64,000 nt of DNA, taken from assembly GCF_031979925.1 (NCBI RefSeq), contig NZ_DALZFB010000002.1, forward strand, positions 186,001-250,000, given 5' to 3'. Of this stretch, positions 54,191-63,512 are shown piece after piece. This DNA comes from Pseudescherichia sp031979925 (lineage in GTDB: Bacteria; Pseudomonadota; Gammaproteobacteria; Enterobacterales; Enterobacteriaceae). A program made the translations under genes and the position numbers. The notes under the pieces are model-generated. The model was not told the DNA's origin. It saw only the letters and a program-made list of their open reading frames with translations, and did no database searches. The stretch's first letter is position 1. The number at the start of each line of letters is the position of its first letter.

Positions 54191-54366
54191 CCCCCTGGGC
54201 GTTTAAAGATCAACCTCATTTTCTGAAAGCGTCTCGCAAATATGACCCGATCGTGCGGTGAGAAGAAAAATCATCTTGCTGATGCCGGGCAACTTCCCTA
54301 TGTTCCTTTTTAACGGATGGCTTAATAAATAGAAGATATTTACGCCTTGATTTTAAAGGAATAATT

Positions 54367-54996
54367 ATGAAAAACGTATCGTATCAAAGGATCTATCAAT
54401 CTCGGGAATATCTTTCGCCGCTGGGGCATATTCACCATCGTGCACTCTTTGGTGGTTACAGCCTCGCCATAGAGGATACCGTCTTTGCAATGGTTGCCGA
54501 AGGGGCGCTCTACCTGCGCGCCTGTGAAGAGAGCGCCGCCTATTGTGTCAACACCCAGGCTCCTTTTCTCACCTTTGTGAAGCGGGGCAGGCCGGTGCTG
54601 CTCAACTACTATCGGGTCGATGATCGCCTGTGGCAGGATCGTGAAACGCTACTGACGCTGGGCAACTACTCCCTGGCGGCAGCGCGGCGCGAGAAGGTTG
54701 CGAGATACGCGCAAAAGCGGCTCAGGGATCTGCCCAACCTCAATTTTCAGCTGGAGACGCTGCTGTGGGAGGCGGGCGTTAAGGATGAACACAGCCTGAA
54801 GCTGCTGGGCGCAAAGGCGTGCTGGCTGAGGTTAAAGGAGCGCAGCCCGCTGTTGAGCATCAGGGTGCTGTTTGCGCTGGAAGGGGCTATCGCTGGTTTG
54901 CATGAGGCGGCGCTCCCGGCAGATACGCGCCGGGAGCTGACCCTCTGGTTCAAAGAGCTGCAGGCAGAGAGCAGCTTGAATCAGCGGGGAACGTGA
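54367..54996 (+). CDS. tfoX: competence regulator TfoX/Sxy
   Basis: Sxy/TfoX works with CRP at CRP-S sites to turn on competence genes, including comEC-type genes such as ycaI. The 209-residue protein has an N-terminal TfoX_N domain (about 10-95, with SLFGGYS-like ALFGGYSLAIEDTVFAMVAEGALYLRA) and a C-terminal TfoX_C domain (NLNFQLETLLWEAGVKDEHSLKLLGAKACWLRL). It matches E. coli Sxy (209 residues). The 3' end overlaps that of yccS by 16 bases. Confidence 0.95.
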   Translation: MKNVSYQRIYQSREYLSPLGHIHHRALFGGYSLAIEDTVFAMVAEGALYLRACEESAAYCVNTQAPFLTFVKRGRPVLLNYYRVDDRLWQDRETLLTLGNYSLAAARREKVARYAQKRLRDLPNLNFQLETLLWEAGVKDEHSLKLLGAKACWLRLKERSPLLSIRVLFALEGAIAGLHEAALPADTRRELTLWFKELQAESSLNQRGT

Positions 54997-57113
54997 TGTT
55001 GCAGCTGGCAGATCTCCGGCAGCAGGCCAATCAGCAGGCCTATCTGCTGCAGAACCAGCGGGGCCTTGCTGTTTGGATCGGGTTCAAGCTGGCGAATACG
55101 CTCTGAGAGCGCCGCAAGCTGCTGCCCAACCCGCACTTCATCGGCAGGCTGATGGTGCAGGGCATCATCGACATAACAGACGGCATCATCCAGCAGCTGC
55201 AAAATTTCCGGCTGCTGGAGCTGCTCCCGGTGTGCCCCCAGCGTGGAGATATAGCTGGTAAAGGTGTGGTTCAGGCAGAGCAAGCGGAAAGCGACGTCGC
55301 GCATCGCCGGCGTGGCGTCCGGCTCGGTGGACATATTTGATACGACCGATGCCAGCTCCGCATCGCCGTTGTGGGCGTAGCGCCGGGCAATACGATACGC
55401 CAGACGGTTATCGCGCCCCTGGTGATACTGCTCCAGAATGGCATCCAGATAGCGACAGTTAGCCTCCAGCGCACGTTCCAGCACCCGCGGGAGGTTGCGA
55501 AAGCGCCAGTCAGGCCAGATAAAGCTCACCGCCGCCCAGGCGATGGCGCAGCCGATCAGCGTATCGATAATACGCGGGATGGCCACCTCAAAGCCCTCAC
55601 CGAGCAGGTTGAAGCAGAGCAGCACCAGTAGGGTGATGAACATCGTGGCGTGGGCGTACTGCACATTGCGGAAGGCGAAAAAGAGCACCCCGGCAATGAC
55701 AATCAGCACCAGTTGCCCCTCCAGCGAAGGGACAAACAGCAGGATGGGCAGCCCCACCGCCACCCCGACCAGCGTGCCGATAATACGCAGCGTCAGCCGG
55801 TGCCGGGTCGCGTTATAGTTTGGCTGGCAGACAAACAGGCTGGTCAGCAGGATCCAGTAGCCGTGCTGTAGCCCGGTGAGCTGAATAAAGGCGTAGCCCA
55901 GGCAGAGCACCACTGACATTCTCACCGCATGGCGGAACAGGGCCGATTCTGGCGTCAGGTTGCGCCTCAGACGCTGCCAGATATCGTCCAGGCCGGTCAG
56001 GCTGTCATCGGCGAGTTCATTCTCGGTGCTCTGCGGCTGCTGCATCAACGCCTGTTCAGATTCGATGGTGGCCAGCTGGGCGTCAATAGCCCGCAGGTTA
56101 TCGCGCACAAAGCTCAGCGCCTCTATGGAGTCAATAGAGATGCCCTGGGCGCGGGCGTGCTCAAGCGCCGCATCAAGATGGGTAAAGGCACGCTCAAACT
56201 GCGGGTCGTGCTGATAGGGCTCACGCAGCAGAATAGCTCGAGAGAGGCGGGCGCAGGCCTGCGCCTGCATTGAGAGCATCCGCTGAAAACGAAACATCAG
56301 GGCGCTGTGGCGAAAGCGTTCGCGCAGGGCGTGGTACTGGATATGCGACGAGCTGGCGCGCTCGTGAATATCCTGGGCAACGAAATAGTAGTGCAGCGTG
56401 CGCCGGGTGCCGCGCTGGCCGCGATCCCCCCGCAGCCTCGTCAGCAGCGAGGCTTTGGTCTGGTTGAGCGTGGTCACCAGCTGGCCATTGGCCTGGGCCA
56501 GATCGTAGAGCGGGGCTTCGCTCTCACTCTCATCATCATAATCCGGATCGAAGAGGCGTGATTTTTGCTCCAGATAGTTCGCCAGCTGCCCATAGCAGCG
56601 GGAGAGGTTGTCCTGGAGAGGGCGCACCGGAAACACCAGATGCCCCACCAGCGTCAGCAGGCTGAACCACACCGCCCCCGCGAGCAGCAGCAGCGGCTGC
56701 TGGTACCACTGCTCAAAGAGCGAGATCCCCAGCATGGTGTAGATAGCGATCAGCAGCGCGCCAAAGGCGATGGTGGCATAGCGCTGCCCGAGACCACCCA
56801 GCAAGATAAACCCGCAGGTAGAGACGATAAGCCCGAAGGCAAACAGCCACGGCCAGGGAAAGAGCAGCTCCACCGAAGCCGAGGCAATAAAGAACGAGAT
56901 GAGGGTAATGACCAGGTTGCGCAGCCGTCCGGTTAGCCTGTCATCCAGATCGGCCAGCGCGGCAGCCACCACGCCCAGGGTCAGCGGGATCGTGAGCTTC
57001 ACCTCGCCTAGCCACCAGGGCAGGGCAACCGTGCCGCTCAGGGCGATAAAAATCCTGACGTTATAGAGCCAGGCACTGTTCCATGTGTAACGGCGAAGCA
57101 GGGGGCTTAACAT
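54981..57113 (-). CDS. yccS: FUSC-family membrane protein YccS
   Basis: A 710-residue inner-membrane protein (about 717-720 in E. coli) of the YccS/FUSC (fusaric acid resistance-like) family. It has an N-terminal group of membrane helices (about 15-160), a large soluble domain with the YccS signature (LDAALEHARAQGISIDS), a second membrane group (about 395-530) and a C-terminal helical domain. Substrate unknown. yccF lies 20 bases upstream, and the two are probably one transcript. Confidence 0.92.
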   Translation of the reverse strand: MLSPLLRRYTWNSAWLYNVRIFIALSGTVALPWWLGEVKLTIPLTLGVVAAALADLDDRLTGRLRNLVITLISFFIASASVELLFPWPWLFAFGLIVSTCGFILLGGLGQRYATIAFGALLIAIYTMLGISLFEQWYQQPLLLLAGAVWFSLLTLVGHLVFPVRPLQDNLSRCYGQLANYLEQKSRLFDPDYDDESESEAPLYDLAQANGQLVTTLNQTKASLLTRLRGDRGQRGTRRTLHYYFVAQDIHERASSSHIQYHALRERFRHSALMFRFQRMLSMQAQACARLSRAILLREPYQHDPQFERAFTHLDAALEHARAQGISIDSIEALSFVRDNLRAIDAQLATIESEQALMQQPQSTENELADDSLTGLDDIWQRLRRNLTPESALFRHAVRMSVVLCLGYAFIQLTGLQHGYWILLTSLFVCQPNYNATRHRLTLRIIGTLVGVAVGLPILLFVPSLEGQLVLIVIAGVLFFAFRNVQYAHATMFITLLVLLCFNLLGEGFEVAIPRIIDTLIGCAIAWAAVSFIWPDWRFRNLPRVLERALEANCRYLDAILEQYHQGRDNRLAYRIARRYAHNGDAELASVVSNMSTEPDATPAMRDVAFRLLCLNHTFTSYISTLGAHREQLQQPEILQLLDDAVCYVDDALHHQPADEVRVGQQLAALSERIRQLEPDPNSKAPLVLQQIGLLIGLLPEICQLQHHVPR

Positions 57114-57133
57114 GAGTTACGCATCCTTTCTGA

Positions 57134-57577
57134 TTAAAACCGCGCCCGGGCGTTAGCTTCACGGGCAGCCTGTGCCGTCTCAACCGACACGACCCGCCGT
57201 CCAACCGGCCACAGGGCAATAGCGGCGATTTTAAAGTTGGCGATGCCCACCGGAATGCCGATGATGGTCAGACACTGGGTGATGCCGGCCAGAATATGCA
57301 TTACGCATAGCCACCAGCCGAAGAGCACCAGCCAGAAAATGTTTAGCAGCGTGCCGCCGGTGTTCAACAATACGTTACGGCGGGACGGATCAAGCTCATC
57401 AACGTGCACGGCCTCGTTGCCGTAAGGCACCAGCGACAGTTTGGTAATCTCCCAGCATGAGCGGGTCAGCGGCAGGGTAAAGATAAAGACGATGCTCATC
57501 ACCGTTGCCAGGATCCAGGCCAGCGTTGTGGCGAAGCCGCCCAGGAAGAAGTTAAGAATATTCAGTACAGTACGCAT
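57134..57577 (-). CDS. yccF: YccF, inner-membrane protein (DUF307)
   Basis: A 147-residue membrane protein (148 in E. coli) with two related halves, each a short YccF domain: FLGGFATTLAWILATVMSIVFIFTLPL and LNIFWLVLFGWWLCVMHILAGI...TIIGIPVGI. The function is unknown. It is divergent from helD. Confidence 0.92.
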   Translation of the reverse strand: MRTVLNILNFFLGGFATTLAWILATVMSIVFIFTLPLTRSCWEITKLSLVPYGNEAVHVDELDPSRRNVLLNTGGTLLNIFWLVLFGWWLCVMHILAGITQCLTIIGIPVGIANFKIAAIALWPVGRRVVSVETAQAAREANARARF

Positions 57578-57700
57578 AAATCCTCGGAGTTATCTGCCAA
57601 ACGAGAAAGGCCCGCTAAGTGTAACGTCTTTTTACGCTGGAGCGTGAATTCTCTGGCGGGTACACTGACGGCAACGTTATGACCAGAGAAACGGCACATC

Positions 57701-59755
57701 ATGGAACTGAAAGCGACTTCACTCGGAAAACGTCTGGCCCAGCACCCCTATGACCGGGCTGTCATGCTCCACGCAGGCATAAAGGTTTCCGGCGATCGCC
57801 ATGAGTATCTTATTCCCTATAATCAACTTTTGGCGATTGTCTGCAAACGCGGGCTGGTCTGGGGCGAGCTGGAGTTCGTGCTATCAGATGCCAAAGTCGT
57901 GCGCCTGCACGGCACCGAGTGGGCGCAGACCCAGCAGTTCTACCAGCATCTCAATGCCCACTGGCAGGCATGGAGCAGCCAGATGAGCGAGGTCGCCGCG
58001 GGCGTATTGCAGGAGACGGTGGAGACCCTCTCCAGCGGCATGAAGGCCAGCCGGTGGCTCACCCGGCAGCAGACTACGGGCCTGCAGGATCGGATCCGTA
58101 ACGCCTTTGCGGCGCTGCCATTGCCGCTGGCCCGTCTCGAGGAGTTCGATAACTGCCGCGAGGCGTGGCGGCAGTGTCAGGGCTGGCTGGTGGACGTCGA
58201 GGCCAGCCGGGCAGCGCATAACCGGGAGTACACCCGCAAGATGCTGGTGCAGTACGCGCCGTTTTTTGCCAGCGTCGAATCCTCACCGCTTAACCCGGCC
58301 CAGGCGGAGGCAGTGGTAAACGGCGAGCAGTCGCTGCTGGTACTCGCCGGGGCGGGAAGCGGCAAGACCTCGGTGCTGGTCGCCCGCGCGGGCTGGCTGC
58401 TAATGCGTGGTGAAGCGGCAGCGGATCAGATCCTGCTTCTGGCCTTTGGCCGGAAAGCGGCTGATGAGATGGACGATCGTATCCGCGAGCGTCTGAACAC
58501 TGATGAGATTGCCGCCCAGACCTTTCATGCCCTGGCGCTCGCCATCATTCAGCACGGCAGCAAAAAGGTGCCCACCGTCAGCGCGTTGGAGAGCGATACC
58601 GATGCCCGTCAGGCCCTGTTTATTGAGGCCTGGCAGCAGCAGTGCAGCGAGAAAAAAGCCCAGGCGAAAGGCTGGCGGCAGTGGCTGGAAGAGGAGCTGG
58701 AGTGGGAGGTGTGCGAAGGCAATTTCTGGGACGATAAAGCACTACAGCGTCGCCTCGCCGGACGCCTCGATCGCTGGGTTAGCCTGATGCGCATGCACGG
58801 CGGCGCGCAGGCGGAGATGATCGCCAGCGCACCGGAGGAGGTGCGTAACCTGTTCTCAAAGCGGGTGAAGCTGATGGCTCCGCTGCTCAAGGCGTGGAAA
58901 ACGGCGCTCAAGGCGGAAAATGCCGTCGACTTCTCCGGGCTGATCCATCAGGCGATCAACATCCTTGAGAAGGGGCGTTTTATCAGCCCCTGGAAGCATA
59001 TTCTGGTGGATGAGTTCCAGGATATCTCTCCCCAGCGTGCAGCGCTACTGGCGGCGCTGCGCAAGCACAACTCAAACACTACGCTCTTTGCCGTCGGCGA
59101 TGACTGGCAGGCGATCTATCGCTTCAGCGGGGCGCAGCTCTCTCTGACCACCGCGTTTCATCACTACTTTGGCGAGGGTGAAAGCTGCGTGCTGGATACC
59201 ACCTACCGCTTTACCCACCGTATCGGCGACGTAGCCAACCGCTTTATCCAGCAGAACCCGCACCAGCTCAGAAAGCCGCTCAATAGCCTGGCGGCAGGGG
59301 AGAAGAATGCGGTGACGCTGCTGGCTGAGGATCGGCTCGACGCTCTGCTGGATAAGCTCAGCGGCTACGCAAAGCCTGACGAGCGGATCCTGCTGCTGGC
59401 GCGCTATCACTATCTCAAGCCAGCGGTGCTGGAGAAGGCCGCAACCCGCTGGCCACAGCTGACGCTCGACTTTATGACCATCCACGCCAGCAAGGGGCAG
59501 CAGGCGGACTATGTCATCGTGCTGGGGTTGCAGGAGGGTAAAGAGGGCTTTCCGGCCCCGGCGCGGGAGTCCATTATGGAGCAGGCGCTGCTGCCCGCAC
59601 CGGAGGATTTCCCGGACGCCGAAGAGCGTCGTCTGCTCTACGTGGCCCTGACCCGCGCCCGCAAGCGCGTCTGGCTGCTGTTCAGTAAAGACGCGCCGTC
59701 GCCGTTTGTGGAAGATTTGAAGCAGTTAGGGGTGACCGTAGTGCGCAAACCATGA
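57701..59755 (+). CDS. helD: DNA helicase IV (HelD)
   Basis: A 3'-5' superfamily 1 helicase of the UvrD/Rep type. The 684 residues equal E. coli helicase IV. The N-terminal region (1-190) is specific to HelD. Walker A AGAGSGKTS is at about 216-224, Walker B VDEFQD at 436-441, with GDDWQAIYRFSGA (motif III), the TIHASKGQQADYV motif V and LLYVALTRARKRVWLL motif VI. A REP pair follows at once. Confidence 0.97.
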   Translation: MELKATSLGKRLAQHPYDRAVMLHAGIKVSGDRHEYLIPYNQLLAIVCKRGLVWGELEFVLSDAKVVRLHGTEWAQTQQFYQHLNAHWQAWSSQMSEVAAGVLQETVETLSSGMKASRWLTRQQTTGLQDRIRNAFAALPLPLARLEEFDNCREAWRQCQGWLVDVEASRAAHNREYTRKMLVQYAPFFASVESSPLNPAQAEAVVNGEQSLLVLAGAGSGKTSVLVARAGWLLMRGEAAADQILLLAFGRKAADEMDDRIRERLNTDEIAAQTFHALALAIIQHGSKKVPTVSALESDTDARQALFIEAWQQQCSEKKAQAKGWRQWLEEELEWEVCEGNFWDDKALQRRLAGRLDRWVSLMRMHGGAQAEMIASAPEEVRNLFSKRVKLMAPLLKAWKTALKAENAVDFSGLIHQAINILEKGRFISPWKHILVDEFQDISPQRAALLAALRKHNSNTTLFAVGDDWQAIYRFSGAQLSLTTAFHHYFGEGESCVLDTTYRFTHRIGDVANRFIQQNPHQLRKPLNSLAAGEKNAVTLLAEDRLDALLDKLSGYAKPDERILLLARYHYLKPAVLEKAATRWPQLTLDFMTIHASKGQQADYVIVLGLQEGKEGFPAPARESIMEQALLPAPEDFPDAEERRLLYVALTRARKRVWLLFSKDAPSPFVEDLKQLGVTVVRKP

Positions 59756-59756
59756 T

Positions 59757-59832
59757 GTTGCCCGGCGGCGCTGTGCTTGCACGGGCCTACAAAACCCCGT
59801 AGGCCGGGTAAGCGTATGCGCCACCCGGCGAT
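59757..59832. repeat. pair of REP elements (BIME)
   Basis: Two inverted palindromes, GCCCG...CGGGC (59760-59786) and GCCGGGT...ACCCGGC (59803-59829), flank a short spacer with GTAGGCCGGGTAAGCG, the enterobacterial REP core. It lies between convergent helD and mgsA and probably also works as a transcription stop. Confidence 0.85.
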
Positions 59833-59835
59833 AGA

Positions 59836-60294
59836 TTATTTGAGGCGATCGGCAAGGTAGCGCTGATAGTCCGGGATTTGTATATCAAAGCTTTCGCCGA
59901 AATGCGCCGACTCAATGATAAAGTCCGCGGTAGAGACGTTGGTCGCCACCGGGATATTCCACACCGTGGCCAGGCGCAGCAGGGCTTTCACGTCCGGATC
60001 GTGCGGCACGGCGTTGAGCGGATCCCAGAAGAAGATCAGCACGTCGATTTTGCTCTCAGAGATTAACGCACCCACCTGCTGGTCGCCGCCCATCGGTCCG
60101 CTCAGCATGGCGTTTACCGGCAGGCCGGTGGCGCGCTGGATCAGGTTACCCGTTGTGCCGGTGGCATACAGCTCGTGCTGGGCCAGCAGCGCGTGATGGC
60201 GCTCGACCCAGTTCATTAGCATTGTTTTGCAGTGATCGTGAGCCACCAGCGCAATGTGTTTCCGCGCCGGAAGCGTACGTGTCGTCAGTTCCAT
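59836..60294 (-). CDS. mgsA: methylglyoxal synthase
   Basis: MgsA turns dihydroxyacetone phosphate into methylglyoxal and phosphate when sugar phosphates build up. The 152 residues match E. coli. The catalytic D71 lies in SGPMGGDQQVG and H98 in DPLNAVPHDPDVKAL; the phosphate-binding KHIALVAHDHCK and ATGTTGNLI are present. The product is detoxified by glyoxalases such as GloC encoded 31 kb away. Confidence 0.98.
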   Translation of the reverse strand: MELTTRTLPARKHIALVAHDHCKTMLMNWVERHHALLAQHELYATGTTGNLIQRATGLPVNAMLSGPMGGDQQVGALISESKIDVLIFFWDPLNAVPHDPDVKALLRLATVWNIPVATNVSTADFIIESAHFGESFDIQIPDYQRYLADRLK

Positions 60295-60405
60295 AGTCCG
60301 TTTCCATTATTGAATTTTGCTACAGATTACTGGAAGCGTTTGATGCTGCAAGAGAAAGGCGTAAAAAAAGCGCGGCTGGAAAAGGGAATGTGATTTATCG
60401 CACTC

Positions 60406-61062
60406 TCAGGAGGGGGGCTGTAGCTTTACCCACTCCATAAAGCGGCTGCGGGTTTGCGTATCGGCCTGCTGATACCAGTACTTCAGCCGCTGCTCGGTCA
60501 GATCCTGCGACGGTGGCACGTCCAGCTCCGATACGCTCGAGAGCAGGGTGCTATCATCCGCCATTTTATTGGCAAACTGCGGCAGTGAAGCATGATGCCC
60601 CTGTTTGTTATAGCGTTCGGTATCCCGCTCATAGTCGATCCCCTCCGGCGTCTGCGTGACCGGCAGAATATCCACCCTGGCGGGAATAGGCACCGCGTGC
60701 CCATCTAATAGCGAAATTTGCGGCGCGGCGTCAAACATCTCCGACTCTCGCTGCGTCTCCAGCCGGGGCAGCGTCACGTTAACAAGGTTAATGGAGCGGG
60801 TGTTAAAGCTGACGATCAGCGGCGGGGAGATCCACACTCGCTGCTCACGGTTGGTCATACGGATGCTTTTCTCTACACGGAACACCAGCTGGTGCGGGCC
60901 GTTCTCCAGCTCAATACTCCCCGCACCGCGCAATAGCGAGCTGGAGACCTTTTTACCGTCGAGGATCAGCAGATCGATCTCCGTTGCCAGGCGCAGGGTC
61001 GTTGCGAAAGCGGTAACCGGCATTAAGCAGACAATCAGTGCGGTGGCAAAGCCGGCTTTCAT
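60406..61062 (-). CDS. csgI: CsgI (YccT), periplasmic curli inhibitor, UPF0319
   Basis: A 218-residue exported protein (220 in E. coli) of the DUF2057 family, with a 20-residue signal peptide (cleavage after PVTAFA). YccT of E. coli and Salmonella was reported to inhibit assembly of curli fibres, hence the name CsgI. Conserved parts are LRLATEIDLLILDGKKV and WISPPLIVSFNT. The C-terminal half is more variable. It is a single gene, 111 bases upstream of the mgsA start on the same strand. Confidence 0.9.
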   Translation of the reverse strand: MKAGFATALIVCLMPVTAFATTLRLATEIDLLILDGKKVSSSLLRGAGSIELENGPHQLVFRVEKSIRMTNREQRVWISPPLIVSFNTRSINLVNVTLPRLETQRESEMFDAAPQISLLDGHAVPIPARVDILPVTQTPEGIDYERDTERYNKQGHHASLPQFANKMADDSTLLSSVSELDVPPSQDLTEQRLKYWYQQADTQTRSRFMEWVKLQPPS

Positions 61063-61229
61063 AAAATCTCCGCTGTTTTTGAGGGGTTAAAAGCGTGTCT
61101 GAACATGTCAAAAAGTATGTTTAGTAACATATAGAGTTATGCCTCTTATTACCCTCATGCAGAGGTATGGGATAGATGGTCGACCGTCCCGGTTTGGCAT
61201 ACACTTGAGAAAAAAGCCTGGAGATGATT

Positions 61230-61643
61230 ATGAAAGAGACCGATATTGCTGGCATTCTGAAATCAACCCACACCATTGCGTTGGTGGGCGCAAGCGACAA
61301 GCCCGATCGACCCAGCTACCGGGTAATGAAATACCTGCTCGATCAGGGTTATCACGTGATCCCGGTGTCGCCGAAGGTGGCGGGGAAGACGCTGCTGGGC
61401 CAGCAGGGCTACGCGACGCTGGCTGAAATTCCTGAGAAGGTCGATATGGTTGACGTGTTCCGCCAGTCGGAGGCGGCCTGGGGGGTAGCGCAGGAGGCTA
61501 TCGCTATCGGGGCGCAAACGCTGTGGTTACAGCTGGGCGTCATCAACGAGCAGGCTGCGGTACTGGCGCGTGATGCGGGGCTAAACGTGGTGATGGATCG
61601 CTGCCCGGCAATTGAGATCCCACGCCTGGGCCTCAGTCGCTAA
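61230..61643 (+). CDS. yccU: CoA-binding domain protein YccU
   Basis: A 137-residue Rossmann-fold protein of the CoA_binding family; cellular role unknown. The nucleotide motif is IALVGASDKPDRPSY and the end reads VVMDRCPAIEIPRLGLSR. The ATG at 61230 is chosen because GGAG lies six bases upstream and the protein then starts MKETDIAG, as in E. coli. An ATG two codons earlier touches the ribosome site. Confidence 0.94.
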   Translation: MKETDIAGILKSTHTIALVGASDKPDRPSYRVMKYLLDQGYHVIPVSPKVAGKTLLGQQGYATLAEIPEKVDMVDVFRQSEAAWGVAQEAIAIGAQTLWLQLGVINEQAAVLARDAGLNVVMDRCPAIEIPRLGLSR

Positions 61644-61654
61644 TGGCAGGCCAT

Positions 61655-61686
61655 TAAAAAAACAGACCCCGCTCTGGCGGGGTCTT
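61655..61686. terminator. bidirectional terminator between yccU and hspQ
   Basis: AGACCCCGC and GCGGGGTCT form a 9-bp perfect stem with a 4-base loop, with A-run on the left and TT on the right, between convergent genes. Confidence 0.88.
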
Positions 61687-61687
61687 G

Positions 61688-62005
61688 TCAGTTGCGCAGC
61701 CGGGGGGCCTGAAGCTGTTTGCGGATAGAGCGCGCCAGCTCATCCATCGAGGGCTGTTCCGGATGCTCCTCCTGCACTTCGCTGCTAAGCTGAGCTTCGG
61801 CCAGGTAGGTGTGCACCGGCTGTCCGTCATCATCTTCCATCACGACGTGATACCACGGGGCGACGCGCAGATCCGGGTTAACGGCCAGCTCGTCAGCTGA
61901 GGGTTCGTCAAGGGAGTATTCCGGGTCGATATCCACTACCACGCCCAAAAATCCCAGCAGAGAGTGGCGCACCTGCTGGCCAATGCCGTATTTGCTGGCA
62001 ATCAT
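61688..62005 (-). CDS. hspQ: heat-shock protein HspQ
   Basis: HspQ (YccV) binds hemimethylated DNA and modulates Lon protease; it is made under heat shock. The 105 residues match E. coli: KYGIGQQVRHSLLGFLGVVVDIDP at the start, WYHVVMEDDDGQPVHTYLAEAQL in the middle and RKQLQAPRLRN at the end. The ATG at 62003-62005 is preceded by GGAGG, and two extra in-frame codons upstream (a GTG start) are not used. Confidence 0.96.
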   Translation of the reverse strand: MIASKYGIGQQVRHSLLGFLGVVVDIDPEYSLDEPSADELAVNPDLRVAPWYHVVMEDDDGQPVHTYLAEAQLSSEVQEEHPEQPSMDELARSIRKQLQAPRLRN

Positions 62006-62064
62006 AGTCACCTCCAGGAAACAGTTCTTATCCCCAATATGGGGATAAGGTTCCAGAATTCAAG

Positions 62065-63255
62065 CTACATGACGCGACAGGCAAACCCTTTAAGATACAG
62101 TCCTTCCGGGTAGGGAGCGATCACCGGGTGATCGGCGGCCTGACGGAACTGCTCTATAAATTGTACATCACGACCCGCATCTATTGCGGCATCAGCGATG
62201 ATTTTCTGAAATAAATCGGTGGTCATCAGGCCAGAGCAGGAGAAGGTCAGCAGCACGCCGCCAGGGTTCAACAGCTGGATCGCCAGCATATTGATATCCT
62301 TATAGCCACGGCAGGCCCCCATCAGCTGGCTTTTGTTCTCCACAAACTTCGGCGGATCCATCACAATCACGTCAAACTTCTCGCCGCTATCACGATACTT
62401 ACGCAGCAGTTTGAAGACGTCATCGCGCACGAATTCCGCTTTGCTCAGATCGAGCTGGTTCAGCTCGACGTTCTGCTTCGCCACGTCCAGCGCTTCCTGG
62501 GAGGTATCGACGCTCACGACCTGAGCGCAGCCGCCCATTAGCGCGGAGACCGCAAAGCCACCGGTGTAGGAGAAGCAGTTCAGCACGCGCTTATCCGCAA
62601 CGTACTGGCGGGTCGCCAGGCGGCTGTCGCGCTGGTCGAGGTAGTAGCCGGTCTTATGTCCGGCCTGGATATCCACCAGCAGCTTCATGCCGTTCTCTTC
62701 GATCGGCAGCAGCGGCGGCGGCAGCTCACCGCTCACCGGCCCCTGGGTCAGCTCCATACCCTCTTTTTTACGCACCGCGACGTCGCTGCGATCGTAAATT
62801 GCGCACTCAGGGTAGCGCTCCTGCAGAGCCGCTACCAGCGCCGGGCGCTGATACTCTGCGCCTGCGCTCAGCAGCTGCAGCACCAGGAAGTTGCCGAAGC
62901 GGTCGATAGTCACGCCGGGCAGACCGTCAGACTCACCGGCGATCAGGCGATAGCTGTCGAGGCCATCGCGCTTCGCCAGCCAGTCGCGCCACTGCTGGGC
63001 CTGGGTCAGGCGGCGGCTGAAGAAAGCGATATCCACGCTTTCGTTTTTATCGAACGTCCAGACGCGAGCACGGATCTGCGAAGCAGGGGAGTATGCGCCG
63101 CGGGCTAACCATTTTCCCTGATGGTCAACAATATCAACGGTTTCACCGAGGCTGGCTTTGCCTTCCATGCGGGCAACCGCACCAGAGAAGACCCAGGGAT
63201 GACGGCGCAGCAACGACTTCTCGCGCCCTTTGGCTAACACTAAACGTACGCTCAT
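62065..63255 (-). CDS. rlmI: 23S rRNA m5C1962 methyltransferase RlmI
   Basis: RlmI methylates C1962 of 23S rRNA. The 396 residues match E. coli. An N-terminal PUA domain (about 1-75, with RLVLAKGREKSLLRRHPWVFSGAV) precedes an EEHEE domain and a class I methyltransferase with NCFSYTGGFAVSALMGG and MDPPKFVENKS; the nucleophile Cys is in LLTFSCSGLMT. The start MSVRLVLAKG aligns with the family, so 13 upstream residues are rejected. A strong hairpin lies 84 bases upstream of the start. Confidence 0.97.
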   Translation of the reverse strand: MSVRLVLAKGREKSLLRRHPWVFSGAVARMEGKASLGETVDIVDHQGKWLARGAYSPASQIRARVWTFDKNESVDIAFFSRRLTQAQQWRDWLAKRDGLDSYRLIAGESDGLPGVTIDRFGNFLVLQLLSAGAEYQRPALVAALQERYPECAIYDRSDVAVRKKEGMELTQGPVSGELPPPLLPIEENGMKLLVDIQAGHKTGYYLDQRDSRLATRQYVADKRVLNCFSYTGGFAVSALMGGCAQVVSVDTSQEALDVAKQNVELNQLDLSKAEFVRDDVFKLLRKYRDSGEKFDVIVMDPPKFVENKSQLMGACRGYKDINMLAIQLLNPGGVLLTFSCSGLMTTDLFQKIIADAAIDAGRDVQFIEQFRQAADHPVIAPYPEGLYLKGFACRVM

Positions 63256-63338
63256 AATAAATTGTATTGTCTTTATGAAGAAAATGGCCGCCATTTTCCT
63301 GGGTTAGAGCAGGAAAAGCAATTCAGCAATCGGCAGGT

Positions 63339-63369
63339 AAAAAAAAGCCAGTACCATCAAGGTACTGGC
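63339..63369 (-). terminator. strong terminator upstream of rlmI, feeding gene unknown
   Basis: GCCAGTACC and GGTACTGGC form a 9-bp perfect stem with a 5-base loop, followed on the minus strand by eight T. Transcription ending here must come from the right on the minus strand, where the only gene visible is on the plus strand. It could end a small RNA starting near 63440-63510, attenuate rlmI, or stop antisense reads from the EAL gene. Confidence 0.8.
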
Positions 63370-63512
63370 AAGACAGACAGGCAATGAGAGTTAATACTTT
63401 TAGTCTGGTACAGCAAAGCGAAGCGGTATGTAGGGAAAAATCTGAGAGTAGCGTTGCGGAGTGACACAACCTGTCGCGGCCCTCAATAACATTGTTGTAT
63501 ACCCCGATAACA

